Below, piece after piece: positions 1-8,266 of a DNA stretch of 64,000 bases. Within the stretch, counting starts at the first letter, position 1, and each line of letters begins with the position of its first letter. The DNA comes from Cognaticolwellia sediminilitoris (lineage in GTDB: Bacteria; Pseudomonadota; Gammaproteobacteria; Enterobacterales; Alteromonadaceae). Position numbers and translations under genes: made by a program. The notes beneath the pieces are model-generated. The model made no database searches. It was not told where the DNA came from and saw only the letters and a program-made list of their open reading frames with translations. The stretch is taken from the NCBI GenBank assembly GCA_002104535.1, contig NBOG01000009.1, positions 1 to 64,000 on the forward strand, given 5' to 3'.

Positions 1-66
1 GTTGGGTGTGGAAGTGCTGCGAGGCATTGAGCTAACCAATACTAATTACCCGTGAGGCTTAACCAT
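1..66 (+). rRNA. 23S rRNA, 3' end (partial)
   Basis: The first 66 bases match the conserved 3' tail of gammaproteobacterial 23S rRNA, including the 'ttgagctaacc', 'actaat' and 'cgtgaggcttaacc' blocks that end the molecule in E. coli. The gene begins left of the window. The exact 3' end is set by analogy with E. coli and may be off by a few bases. Confidence 0.93.
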
Positions 67-372
67 ACAACACCCAAGTGGTTTTGAGTTGTATGAAGTT
101 TGACAAAAGTGTAGGAATACACATCACGCATGACAATTGTGTGAATAAGAGAAATTAAGCTAACAGTTAATAGCTGTCAGCTATCAGTAAATGCGTATTT
201 ATAACTCTTAATAGAGTTCAGCTTTCTAAGATTATTACTTGTTAATCATTTACGAAGGTAAGTGACGAATTGACAAAGCCGCAAATGAGCGAGAAACGGA
301 GTTGAGTTTACTCAATGAGTATCGAAGCGATTGTAGCAATGACGACAATTTGGTAGTTAACAAGAAAATTTT
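67..372 (+). other. 23S-5S internal transcribed spacer
   Basis: About 306 bases separate the 23S and 5S genes, long for this spacer. I see no tRNA or protein gene in it. The right half (237-364) can fold into a long imperfect hairpin listed separately. The left half is AT-rich and presumably pairs with sequence upstream of 23S during RNase III processing, which cannot be checked here. Confidence 0.6.
237..364 (+). repeat. long imperfect inverted repeat in rRNA spacer
   Basis: The outer arms CTTGTTAA (238-245) and TTAACAAG (357-364) are exact reverse complements. The centre TTGAGT-TT-ACTCAA (302-315) is a perfect hairpin with a two-base loop. The arms between pair only in patches. It could be an rRNA processing stem or an intergenic repeat family member that inserted in the spacer. 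Only one copy was noticed in the window. Confidence 0.5.
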
Positions 373-490
373 TGTCTAGCGACAATAGCACTGTGGCCCC
401 ACCTGATCCCATTCCGAACTCAGAAGTGAAACGCAGTAGCGCCGATGGTAGTGTGGGAGTTCCCATGTGAGAGTAGGACATTGCTAGGCT
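373..490 (+). rRNA. rrf: 5S ribosomal RNA
   Basis: The 118-base block carries the hallmarks of gammaproteobacterial 5S rRNA: the 'cccacctgatcccat' and 'ccgaactcagaagtgaaac' segments, 'gccgatggtagtgtggg', and complementary ends (tgtctagc at 373, gctaggc at 483) that form helix I. Ends are placed by alignment in mind with E. coli 5S. Confidence 0.95.
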
Positions 491-502
491 TCTTTTCAGA
501 AT

Positions 503-523
503 ACCCAGCCTTTGCTGGGTTTT
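503..523 (+). terminator. stem-loop between 5S and tRNA-Tyr
   Basis: ACCCAGC (503-509) pairs with GCTGGGT (514-520), followed by a short T run. It could partly terminate the rRNA operon or mark a processing site before the distal tRNA. The T run is only four bases, so read-through into the tRNA is likely. Confidence 0.5.
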
Positions 524-532
524 CGACCCTGT

Positions 533-617
533 GGAGGGGTTCCCGAGTGGCCAAAGGGATCAGACTGTAAATCTGACGGCTCAGCCTTCGGTGGTTCGAA
601 TCCACCTCCCTCCACCA
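533..617 (+). tRNA. tRNA-Tyr (GTA)
   Basis: An 85-base class II tRNA with encoded CCA. The acceptor GGAGGGG (533-539) pairs with TCCCTCC (607-613), then A and CCA. The anticodon loop 'ctGTAaatc' has GTA at 567-569. A long variable arm follows, then a T arm with TTCGAAT. The sequence closely follows E. coli tRNA-Tyr. It lies 42 bases after 5S and is probably co-transcribed with the rRNA operon. Confidence 0.96.
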
Positions 618-625
618 TCATTCTA

Positions 626-656
626 AAAGCCCGTAACTTCCGTTACGGGCTTTTTT
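626..656 (+). terminator. Rho-independent terminator after tRNA-Tyr
   Basis: A GC-rich stem AGCCCGTAAC / GTTACGGGCT with a four-base loop is followed by six T residues. It sits nine bases after the tRNA CCA end and should end the rRNA-tRNA transcript. Confidence 0.9.
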
Positions 657-889
657 GTTATCTGAAATTTGTAAACCAAATCATATTTACATCGGTCTAA
701 TACAAAGCTTTTGTCTTTAAATCACTAACATGCTTTTATAATACCGATAGGATTAATTAATACTCGATAAGCCATTAAGTAAATAGTCCGATTGGGGTAA
801 GTTCTATCATTGCACTAAAGCGGTCTATACTGTATTCTGCATCGCCGTTTGACATTAGCTCAAACCCCCAAGTAATAAGAGAATATTCT

Positions 890-2248
890 ATGAGTTTTAC
901 CGATTTAGGTTTGTCTGCCCCGATTCAAAAAGCTATTGCCGAAAAAGGTTACGATACGCCATCACCTATTCAAGCTCAGGCTATTCCAGCTGTACTTGAG
1001 GGTAGAGACGTTATGGCAGCTGCGCAAACGGGTACAGGTAAAACTGCGGGGTTCACATTACCTATTCTTGAACTATTGTCAAAAGGCGACAAAGTACGGG
1101 CCAATCAAGCTCGAACCTTAATCATCACACCGACTCGTGAACTTGCTGCACAAATCGCTGAAAATGTCGAAATGTACGGTAAGCATTTAGACTTAAAATC
1201 TACAGTCGTATTTGGTGGTGTTAAAATTAATCCACAAATGCAGCGCTTACGTCAAGGTGTCGATATTCTAGTTGCTACACCAGGCCGCTTATTAGATTTA
1301 TACAATCAAAATGCTGTAAGATTCAACCAACTAGAAGTGCTAGTACTTGATGAAGCAGATCGTATGCTAGACATGGGGTTTCTTCGCGATATTAAGAAAA
1401 TTTTATCTTTATTACCTAAAAAGCGTCAAACCTTACTATTCTCGGCAACATTTTCTCCTGATATTCGTGAACTTGCTAAAGGTATTGTTAACAACCCTGT
1501 AGAAATTTCAATTAGTCCAAAAACAACTACGGCTGAATCTGTCGAGCAGCTAATTTATTCAGTTGATAAAAATCAGAAAGCACCGCTATTAACTCATTTA
1601 ATTAAAACCAATGACTGGCAACAAGTTATTGTTTTTATGAAAACTAAACATGGTGCTAATAAATTAACTAAACAGTTAGATGCTGCTGGAATTAAAGCTG
1701 CTGCTATTCATGGCAATAAAAGCCAAGGAGCACGAACCAAAGCGTTAGCACAGTTTAAAGAAGGGAATATTAGCGTACTTGTTGCAACAGATATTGCAGC
1801 CCGTGGTATTGATATAGACCAATTACCACAAGTGGTTAACTTTGAATTACCAAACGTACCTGAAGATTATGTTCATCGTATCGGCCGTACAGGTCGTGCT
1901 GGCTCAACTGGACATGCGGTATCTTTAGTTTGTGCAGATGAAATAGATTTATTAAATGACATAGAGCATGTTATTCAAACACATCTTCCAAGAGAAGTTG
2001 TTGCTGGTTTTGAACCTGTGCACGCATTGCCTGAATCGCGTAAGCTAAGACCATTAAAAGCAAAGCGTCCGAAAAAAGCAAAAGTAGAACATAAAGATGG
2101 ACAACGTTCTGGTGACAATGCCCGTGGACACAAACCACCAAGTAAAAACAAACGTCATACAGGTAACAGTACTAGTAGCAATCCATACGGTAATAGCGAA
2201 GGCAATAATAGCAGCAGACGCCGTATAAAACCTGCAGCTAATAAATAG
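890..2248 (+). CDS. rhlE: DEAD-box ATP-dependent RNA helicase, RhlE type
   Basis: A 452-residue superfamily 2 RNA helicase. All core motifs are present: Q-motif region (residues 3-28), motif I AQTGTGKT (45-52), PTRELA (81-86), TPGR (130-133), DEAD (154-157), SAT (185-187), and motif [10 protein letters not shown] (329-336). After the two RecA-like domains comes a basic, Ser/Asn-rich tail (about 385-452) typical of RhlE proteins and likely to bind RNA. The ATG start has an 'aagaga' Shine-Dalgarno-like stretch upstream. A second RhlE-like gene lies at 3946. The role is presumably RNA unwinding in ribosome assembly, RNA decay or cold adaptation. The RhlE subfamily call is by overall likeness; no table of paralogs was available. 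Confidence 0.92.
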   Translation: MSFTDLGLSAPIQKAIAEKGYDTPSPIQAQAIPAVLEGRDVMAAAQTGTGKTAGFTLPILELLSKGDKVRANQARTLIITPTRELAAQIAENVEMYGKHLDLKSTVVFGGVKINPQMQRLRQGVDILVATPGRLLDLYNQNAVRFNQLEVLVLDEADRMLDMGFLRDIKKILSLLPKKRQTLLFSATFSPDIRELAKGIVNNPVEISISPKTTTAESVEQLIYSVDKNQKAPLLTHLIKTNDWQQVIVFMKTKHGANKLTKQLDAAGIKAAAIHGNKSQGARTKALAQFKEGNISVLVATDIAARGIDIDQLPQVVNFELPNVPEDYVHRIGRTGRAGSTGHAVSLVCADEIDLLNDIEHVIQTHLPREVVAGFEPVHALPESRKLRPLKAKRPKKAKVEHKDGQRSGDNARGHKPPSKNKRHTGNSTSSNPYGNSEGNNSSRRRIKPAANK

Positions 2249-2257
2249 AACTTAGTT

Positions 2258-2288
2258 AAGTTGCCTGTTTTTATACAATAGGCAACTT
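2258..2288. terminator. convergent-gene hairpin
   Basis: AAGTTGCCT (2258-2266) and AGGCAACTT (2280-2288) form a nine-base-pair stem between the 3' ends of the converging helicase and yaiI genes. The loop holds a T run. It may terminate in both directions, although neither side has a strong T tail. Confidence 0.45.
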
Positions 2289-2305
2289 ATAGCAATTAGC
2301 AGTAA

Positions 2306-2749
2306 TTATTGCTGTGCTAGTAATGTATCGAGGTTATTAGCAAAAGCTTGACGATCAGCCTGACTAATAGGCGGCGCACCACCAGTCTCTATACCACTTG
2401 AGCGAAGAGTATCCATAAAGTCACGCATAGTTAGTCGTTGACGAATATTACTTTCTGTATACAGTTCCCCTCTTGGATTAAGTGCCAAACAACCTTTTTC
2501 CACAACTTCAGCTGCTAAAGGTATATCAGCAGTAATGACTAAGTCATTTGGTTGCGCTCTTTTAACAATTTCATTATCAGCAACATCAAAACCTGCAGAC
2601 ACTTGCACAAAGTTTATAACTTTAGATGGTGGTACTTTTAAATAATGATTGGCTAATAAAGTTGTCGTAGTTTGAGTACGTTCAGCAGCACGAAATAATA
2701 TCTCTTTTATAACCACAGGACAGGCGTCGGCATCTACCCAAATTTTCAT
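2306..2749 (-). CDS. yaiI: YaiI/YqxD family protein (UPF0178, DUF188)
   Basis: A 147-residue cytoplasmic protein matching the YaiI/YqxD family over its full length. It starts with the family-defining '[12 protein letters not shown]', and has '[12 protein letters not shown]' in the middle and 'RQAFANNLD' near the end. The early acidic residues (WVDADA) resemble the metal-binding acidic cluster of PIN-like nuclease folds, but no activity is established for the family. It is transcribed alone, opposite to the helicase, with an ATG start. Confidence 0.9.
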   Translation of the reverse strand: MKIWVDADACPVVIKEILFRAAERTQTTTTLLANHYLKVPPSKVINFVQVSAGFDVADNEIVKRAQPNDLVITADIPLAAEVVEKGCLALNPRGELYTESNIRQRLTMRDFMDTLRSSGIETGGAPPISQADRQAFANNLDTLLAQQ

Positions 2750-3038
2750 GTATTACCTTTATATTCTACTAACTCTTAATAGCAGGTAATGTACCTTTTA
2801 AGCTTAAGTAATGTAAGCCAGTTGAGCGTTATAAAGCCAGAAAAAGCAAAACTATAAGTAATGAATTAGAAGCGGGCTTTTATAAGCTACTTAATCAACA
2901 TTAATAAATATTTATACACTAAGTCGATAAAATTAGTGCGAAAAATTCGCTAAGTACCCAAAATCGCTTTATATTGAATAGGTTGTACCAATTAAGTACA
3001 CCTACATAGTGATAAATAATTAATATAAAGGAAATGCC

Positions 3039-3515
3039 ATGAGTCAACCACAACGCGATATCACCTTAAGGTTTTTAGCTGAACCACAAGACGTTAATTT
3101 TGGCGGCAAAGTTCATGGTGGCGCAGTAATGAAATGGATCGATTTGGCTGCTTATGCTTGTGCAGCCGGTTGGAGTGGACGATATTGTGTTACAGCGTAC
3201 GCTGGTGGGATTCGTTTTGTTGCACCAATACACGTAGGTAGCTTAGTAGAAGTCGAGGCTAAGGTTATTTACACTGGTAACTCTTCAATGCATATAGCTT
3301 TAGAGGTGAACGCCTGTGATCCAAAATCGTTAAATCGCCGTCTTACTACTCATTGTATTGTTATCATGGTCGCTGTTGATCAAAATGGTCAATCTGAAAG
3401 CATACCTCAATGGATTCCAAAAACCGATGCTGATAAAAAACAGCATGAAACCGCGAAAAAATTAATGGAATTGCGTAAACATATCGGCGAAGAGATGCAA
3501 ATTTTTGTAGAATAG
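3039..3515 (+). CDS. acyl-CoA thioesterase, hotdog fold
   Basis: A 158-residue member of the acyl-CoA hydrolase branch (YciA/BACH-like). The hotdog core is visible: 'NFGGKVHGGAVMKWID' (about residues 20-35) with the catalytic Asp in the long helix, followed by strand segments 'GGIRFVAPIHVGSLVEVEAKV' and 'MHIALEVNACDP'. It should hydrolyse acyl-CoA to free acid and CoA in the cytosol; chain length preference cannot be read from sequence. The ATG has a clear 'aaagga' ribosome site. It appears to start a short operon with the DUF2750 and DEAD-box genes. A TGTAC...GTACA palindrome lies just upstream (see findings). Confidence 0.88.
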   Translation: MSQPQRDITLRFLAEPQDVNFGGKVHGGAVMKWIDLAAYACAAGWSGRYCVTAYAGGIRFVAPIHVGSLVEVEAKVIYTGNSSMHIALEVNACDPKSLNRRLTTHCIVIMVAVDQNGQSESIPQWIPKTDADKKQHETAKKLMELRKHIGEEMQIFVE

Positions 3516-3549
3516 CGCCTTATTAATAACAAATTTACTTGGAGCGCAT

Positions 3550-3939
3550 GTGTTAGCGCCAGAAAAGATTAAACAAATATTACAGATGGATGATGCTCAA
3601 CGAGCAGCGTACTTTATTAACGAAACGGTTAATGAAAATCAGCTTTGGATTTTAACGGATGAACACGGCTGTGTGATGTTAAATACTGAAGATGAAGACT
3701 GTGTACCCGTATGGCCAAATAAAGAGTTTGCAGAAGCTTGGGCGACGGATGAGTGGCAAACTTGTCAAGCCGAAGCAATTTCATTAAATAAATGGTTCAG
3801 CCGTTGGACACATGGATTAACTGATGATGATCTCGCTCTTGTTGTTTTCCCAAGCCAAGATGAACAGGGCTTAGTTTTTTATCCTGATGAACTTGAGCAT
3901 GAGTTAAAGCAGAAACAGCAATCGATTAAGAAGCGATAG
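3550..3939 (+). CDS. DUF2750 domain protein
   Basis: A 129-residue acidic cytoplasmic protein. The features match DUF2750: an N-terminal 'RAAYFINETVNENQLWIL' helix-strand unit, 'VWPNKEFAEAWA' in the middle, and a C-terminal 'FPSQDEQGLVFYPDELEHEL'. Function is unknown. The start is GTG at 3550, chosen because GGAG lies at 3541-3544 with five-base spacing and the overlapping ATG at 3548 runs at once into a stop. It lies between the thioesterase and the second helicase, six bases from the latter, so it is probably co-transcribed. Confidence 0.85.
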   Translation: MLAPEKIKQILQMDDAQRAAYFINETVNENQLWILTDEHGCVMLNTEDEDCVPVWPNKEFAEAWATDEWQTCQAEAISLNKWFSRWTHGLTDDDLALVVFPSQDEQGLVFYPDELEHELKQKQQSIKKR

Positions 3940-3945
3940 AATATC

Positions 3946-5193
3946 ATGAGTTTTTCTTCACTAGCATTAGATAAGACACTTACTGATGCCGTTAAAGCAT
4001 TAGGTTACGAACAACCAACCCCGATCCAAATGCAGGCAATCCCTGCGATTTTAGCGAATAAAGATATTATGGCAGGGGCGCAAACGGGTACCGGCAAAAC
4101 CGCCGCCTTTGCATTACCTATTTTACAACGCTTATCTGAAAATATTCCAACACCAAGGCCGATAAGAGCTTTGGTGCTAACCCCAACTCGAGAATTAGCT
4201 CAACAAGTCTATAAAAGTTTTGTTAGTTATGCTGAAAATACCGATCTTAATATTGCCGTTGCTTATGGTGGTGTCAGTATCAAACCGCAAATTGAAGCCA
4301 TTGAAAAGGGTGCCGATGTATTAATTGCTACCCCAGGTCGATTGCTAGATCATATTATCAACGGCAGCGTGTTATTGATCCATCTTGAAACCATCGTTTT
4401 TGACGAAGCAGATCGCATGTTAGATATGGGGTTTAAAGATGAAATTGACCGTATATTAAATCGATTACCCCCTAAACGTCAGACCTTACTGTTTTCAGCA
4501 ACCTTCGATGATGCCATTTTTAAACTCAGTAAAACCTTACTTAATGAACCTGAGTTGATTGAAGTTAGTGAACGAAATACTGCCGCGACTCAAGTAGAAC
4601 AAATTGTTTATACCGTTGATAGCGATCGAAAACGAGAGCTTACTTCATATTTAATAGGCTCTAAAAATTGGCAGCAAGTACTTATTTTTACTCGCACTAA
4701 GCAAGGTGCTGATGATCTTGCCAAAGAAATGTCAAAGGACGGAATTAAAACCCAATCTATTCATGGTGATAAATCTCAAGGTGCGCGCGATAAAGCGTTA
4801 GCAGAATTTAAAGCCGGTAAAACACGAGCATTAGTGGCTACTGATGTTGCCGCGCGTGGTATTGATATTCATGACTTACGTTACGTCATTAATTACGAAC
4901 TCCCCTATATTGCAGAAGATTATATTCATCGCATTGGTCGTACAGGTCGCGCGGGTAATGAAGGTTTAGCAATATCTTTAATGAGCCCGTCAGAGGCATG
5001 GTTGTTGGAAGCAGTTGAAAAAGTATTAGACTCACGTTTGATGCAGCAATGGCTACCTGGATATGAACCCGACTTAACAAAAACTGAAACACCAGCGCGT
5101 AAAAACACTTTAGGGCGACAAAAAAAACAAGGTCGGCAACAAGCTTTTGGTGATAGAAATAAAGCTAAAGCCAATAAACAGCGTCGACGCTAA
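3946..5193 (+). CDS. DEAD-box ATP-dependent RNA helicase, RhlE type (second copy)
   Basis: A 415-residue helicase with intact motif I AQTGTGKT (45-52), PTRELA (80-85), TPGR (129-132), DEAD (153-156), SAT (184-186) and HRIGRTGR near residue 330. The C-terminal tail after about 375 is short and strongly basic, ending in RRR. It is clearly related to the helicase at 890 but diverged through most surface segments and the tail, so this is an old duplication rather than a recent tandem copy. It follows the DUF2750 gene by six bases and is followed by a strong terminator. Likely roles are RNA remodelling and ribosome biogenesis. Confidence 0.9.
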   Translation: MSFSSLALDKTLTDAVKALGYEQPTPIQMQAIPAILANKDIMAGAQTGTGKTAAFALPILQRLSENIPTPRPIRALVLTPTRELAQQVYKSFVSYAENTDLNIAVAYGGVSIKPQIEAIEKGADVLIATPGRLLDHIINGSVLLIHLETIVFDEADRMLDMGFKDEIDRILNRLPPKRQTLLFSATFDDAIFKLSKTLLNEPELIEVSERNTAATQVEQIVYTVDSDRKRELTSYLIGSKNWQQVLIFTRTKQGADDLAKEMSKDGIKTQSIHGDKSQGARDKALAEFKAGKTRALVATDVAARGIDIHDLRYVINYELPYIAEDYIHRIGRTGRAGNEGLAISLMSPSEAWLLEAVEKVLDSRLMQQWLPGYEPDLTKTETPARKNTLGRQKKQGRQQAFGDRNKAKANKQRRR

Positions 5194-5220
5194 TGGTAAT
5201 TTTAAGTCTTTGAATAAAAA

Positions 5221-5250
5221 AATGCCGAATATTTCTATTCGGCATTTTTG
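5221..5250 (+). terminator. Rho-independent terminator after second helicase
   Basis: AATGCCGAAT (5221-5230) and ATTCGGCATT (5237-5246) form a ten-pair stem with T residues after and A residues before, so it may serve the helicase operon and the converging dsbA-like gene alike. Confidence 0.85.
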
Positions 5251-5314
5251 TAAGTACTAATTTGTAAGTGATTGACTTCAAATAAAGCGATAAATTTTTA
5301 TCATCATACTTAAT

Positions 5315-5962
5315 TTAAAGCGTGAATAAATAAGACACCAAGTCATTATATTCGCCAAAAAAATTATCTCGGTCGAGTGCTTTACTATTAATTAAATACT
5401 TTCCGTTCACGACCATGGTTGGCACACTGGTGAGATGACGGCGTTCTGACAGAGAATCTTGTGTTTTCTTTGCTTTTTTAGCCTGCGCTAATACAGAAAA
5501 GCTTTTCATACCCTGATCAAATTTATTGCCATCGCCACCACTTAAAACAAAAATATTACGAATATCTTGCTCTTCGGTAATGGTTGCTCTGTCAGTTTGT
5601 AAGTACTTGAAAACCGCAGCAGAGAACTGTTCATCAATGCCAGTTTTCTCTGCAATAATGAGTGCTTTACTAAGCATAAACTGAATGTCTGCCGAGGTTT
5701 GCCCCATAAAGTCTACATGCACTTTGTTGAACTTAGCTTGTTCAGGCATAACTTTTTTAAAGCCATCTAAGTAAGGTTCATAGGCTCGACAAGTTGGACA
5801 ATAATAAGAAAAGTATTCACTTAGCTCAGGTGTCGCCGTTTTGTTTTCTGAAATCACGGTGAAGTGTTTACCAGCTTCAAACTTTGCTGCAAAATTATTA
5901 AAACTGATACTAAGCAATAAAGTTACCGCAAATGTGGCAATGAGTTTGATATTCTTTGTCAT
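5315..5962 (-). CDS. DsbA-like periplasmic thiol:disulfide oxidoreductase
   Basis: A 215-residue secreted thioredoxin-fold protein. A hydrophobic signal segment covers residues 6-25. The redox centre is CPTC (55-58) in 'YYCPTCRAYEP', and the cis-proline loop 'TSVPTMVVNGKY' lies near residues 181-192. A helical insertion between them is as in DsbA. It should introduce or shuffle disulfides in periplasmic proteins. The dipeptide between the cysteines is PT rather than the PH of E. coli DsbA, which usually makes the enzyme less oxidising; this is an inference from studies of the motif in other proteins. The ATG has AAGGAA upstream. It is monocistronic as far as visible. Confidence 0.85.
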   Translation of the reverse strand: MTKNIKLIATFAVTLLLSISFNNFAAKFEAGKHFTVISENKTATPELSEYFSYYCPTCRAYEPYLDGFKKVMPEQAKFNKVHVDFMGQTSADIQFMLSKALIIAEKTGIDEQFSAAVFKYLQTDRATITEEQDIRNIFVLSGGDGNKFDQGMKSFSVLAQAKKAKKTQDSLSERRHLTSVPTMVVNGKYLINSKALDRDNFFGEYNDLVSYLFTL

Positions 5963-6219
5963 AAAATTCCTTATTAATTATCGAGATAAATTTTTTAAAA
6001 AGTTACTGTAAAAACTGAAGCGCATATTCAATAGACCGATAGTATTTAAAAATGTTCACTTGAAAGTGTAAAAATCGATGTCAGAGTATTGTCGTGGCGT
6101 CTGATATTGTAGAATTTATAGATAGGAATAAATTATTATTTAATAGCTAGTTGAATATAAACGTTGTTGTTACAGGCGAACTTCTTAGCATTTACCTGTA
6201 ACGATTGAATGGTTAAGTC

Positions 6220-7347
6220 TTAAACTAAGCACCAAACTTGAGCAGCATCAGATGTTCTTTTACGCAAGGGAGCATCGTTAGCTAATTCATCAATACTTTG
6301 CCTGATATCTTCATTCACCGTGCCCCAAAGATAGTAACTATGCTCGGTCACTCCGCCGACAATTTTAGAACAATTAACTTGGTTGATTTTATTGTGTAGC
6401 TGCAGTGGTCTCGCACTGCCATTGTGACCTAATCTATCTATATTGCCTTTTGTGTAATCTGAGATATACATTGCGAGATCTCCATTGTTGTAATATACCG
6501 TTACTTGTCTCGCGAGCTTATGTAAGTTGACCATCGGCTGTTCAAGTTCAAAAATATTATCGTCTACATCAGGTGCACACATAAAGATATGTTGAAATAA
6601 TTGCGGCAAATGTTTTTGGTTATTAAGCTCAATTAATGATGTTAGCGCGTGCTGTAAAACATAATTGCCCATTGAATGACACAATAAATGTAAATGCTGG
6701 CCACATTCTTTAAGTGTTGGGTCGTCATGTTTAGGTCTTAGGGTCATAAGAAAGTCGCGCAATTTTAAAAACCCACGTGCTACAGCTAAGCTCGAATCTT
6801 CAGCATCAATTCGATCAGACAAATAAGCCTTATTCTTCATCATGTCGCCATTTGATGGCCACGAGAAAAGAAATACACACGTATCCTTCATATCGTCATC
6901 AAATTGCGAATGACGATTTAGCATTAATTCTAACGCCATAGCGGATGCAACGGCTTCAAACCAATCAACATTAAAGCCATGGATAAAAACCACTAGATCT
7001 TGATTTGCTTCCATCTGATTTTTTAATGCTTGAAATACTATTAGTGAAGGCAGTTTTGTCTCCGGCACGTCAGTACTCGGTTCAGGTTCTTTAAAAGCGG
7101 TTATATCATGTTTTTTGCGGATTTTTTCTTCAATATAGGTGGATAATCCCTCACCATCGCCAGTGCGCTTATCTACTTTATTATTTAAAAACTGTTTAAC
7201 TTTATTAGCACTTACTTCGACGGAAACTTTGCCAAATCGTAAATTATTAGACCTATCTGCGCTAAAGTCTTGTCCATAACTATCAGGTGTCCAGCGTTGA
7301 CCAATATGGTTGCGGTTAGTGGCGTAGTAAAGGGTTAATGTAAGCAT
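6220..7347 (-). CDS. alpha/beta hydrolase, DUF900 family
   Basis: A 375-residue protein of the DUF900 esterase/lipase-like family. Visible signs are the oxyanion-type 'VVFIHGFN' (about 119-126), 'FSWPSNG' (161-167), the nucleophile elbow 'LLCHSMGNYV' with Ser225, and 'CAPDVDDN' (258-264), which supplies a candidate acid. A candidate catalytic His is in 'TEHSYYLWG' near the C-terminus. No signal peptide is seen, so it probably acts in the cytoplasm. The natural substrate is unknown. The ATG has AGGA eight bases upstream. Confidence 0.82.
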   Translation of the reverse strand: MLTLTLYYATNRNHIGQRWTPDSYGQDFSADRSNNLRFGKVSVEVSANKVKQFLNNKVDKRTGDGEGLSTYIEEKIRKKHDITAFKEPEPSTDVPETKLPSLIVFQALKNQMEANQDLVVFIHGFNVDWFEAVASAMALELMLNRHSQFDDDMKDTCVFLFSWPSNGDMMKNKAYLSDRIDAEDSSLAVARGFLKLRDFLMTLRPKHDDPTLKECGQHLHLLCHSMGNYVLQHALTSLIELNNQKHLPQLFQHIFMCAPDVDDNIFELEQPMVNLHKLARQVTVYYNNGDLAMYISDYTKGNIDRLGHNGSARPLQLHNKINQVNCSKIVGGVTEHSYYLWGTVNEDIRQSIDELANDAPLRKRTSDAAQVWCLV

Positions 7348-7465
7348 ATGAACATCCTGTCTATGAGGTGAGTACTCTAGAACAATTGTAGCTAAGTATT
7401 TCTTGCTAACAAGTTAAATACTTCGAATAGAATAGCAATGCTCTCGGTTTAAATGGGTGATGTAA

Positions 7466-7897
7466 TTAACGAGTGAAACGCTGGAAAATATTCAATAAAC
7501 TATTTTGTTGTGCCTGCTGTAGTGCTTCATCATCGTAATCGTTATTCAGTGCTATCAAGCGCATAGAGTAGGTTCCACCATGCCCCCAAGGCCACCAAAT
7601 TAGCGCAAAGGCAGGCGTTTTATCGCTAGCAGGTCGAGTAAATATCAATTGCTCTTTCGTCAAATGCGCTAAGTCACCCAACTCAGCTTTAATTATTTTT
7701 GGTGCTTTTTTAATACTTTTTCTATGCCACTCTTCAGTGAACAGTTGCCGTAAAACCGTTAACATTCGTTCCTTTTTTTCCCACGAAAATTCAGTCAACA
7801 AAGCCGATTGTTGTTCATCCCAGCGCCATGTAATCTGATCACCAAGCGCTGTAGTGACTTCATTAAATATCATGTCTTGCTGTTGTTTATCTGACAC
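7466..7897 (-). CDS. conserved-looking protein of unknown function
   Basis: A 143-residue soluble protein I do not recognise. It is rich in Trp (for example 'WRWDEQQ' and 'LIWWPWGHGGTYSMRL') and charged helices. There is no signal peptide or membrane segment. Reading begins with GTG at 7897, which has AAGG upstream; an ATG at 7873 would remove eight residues. It lies between the DUF900 esterase and the cysteine-rich protein, all leftward, and may share their transcript. Confidence 0.65.
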   Translation of the reverse strand: MSDKQQQDMIFNEVTTALGDQITWRWDEQQSALLTEFSWEKKERMLTVLRQLFTEEWHRKSIKKAPKIIKAELGDLAHLTKEQLIFTRPASDKTPAFALIWWPWGHGGTYSMRLIALNNDYDDEALQQAQQNSLLNIFQRFTR

Positions 7898-7964
7898 AAA
7901 AATACCTTGTAGTTAAGAGAGTTAGGCTAATTTTTTACGCTATACTAGCATTTTATTTACGCTG

Positions 7965-8171
7965 CTAAGATTTATCGATAATATTTTCAAAGTTAAATTT
8001 ATCGATACATTTTTTACAGATACATGACTTTCCGGTTAATTCGTTCGGTACTTGTGCGATCAGCTCTGGCTTAATTTCAGCACTTACACACCAACATGGC
8101 ACGTTATCATTAACCGCACATAAATTATTATCTTGGCATAAAGGGCATTGGCGTGTATCAATGGTTGGCAT
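7965..8171 (-). CDS. small cysteine-rich CWC-type protein
   Basis: A 68-residue protein with eight cysteines in the pattern CPLC, then a lone C, then CWC, then CxCxxC ('SCICKKCID'). This is the layout of the cysteine-rich CWC family, a likely zinc-binding small domain of unknown role. I start at the ATG at 8171 because the longer reading frame, which begins at 8345, would overlap the start of glpK on the other strand and adds residues unlike the family. Starts at 8216 or 8225 remain possible. Confidence 0.75.
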   Translation of the reverse strand: MPTIDTRQCPLCQDNNLCAVNDNVPCWCVSAEIKPELIAQVPNELTGKSCICKKCIDKFNFENIIDKS

Positions 8172-8266
8172 AAGTAAAACGTCAAAGGTTACTTTTCTTA
8201 TTTGCGAAAGTAACATAACTTTCATGGCAGTAAAATATAAAGCTGGAATATAAGGGATTAAGTGCA

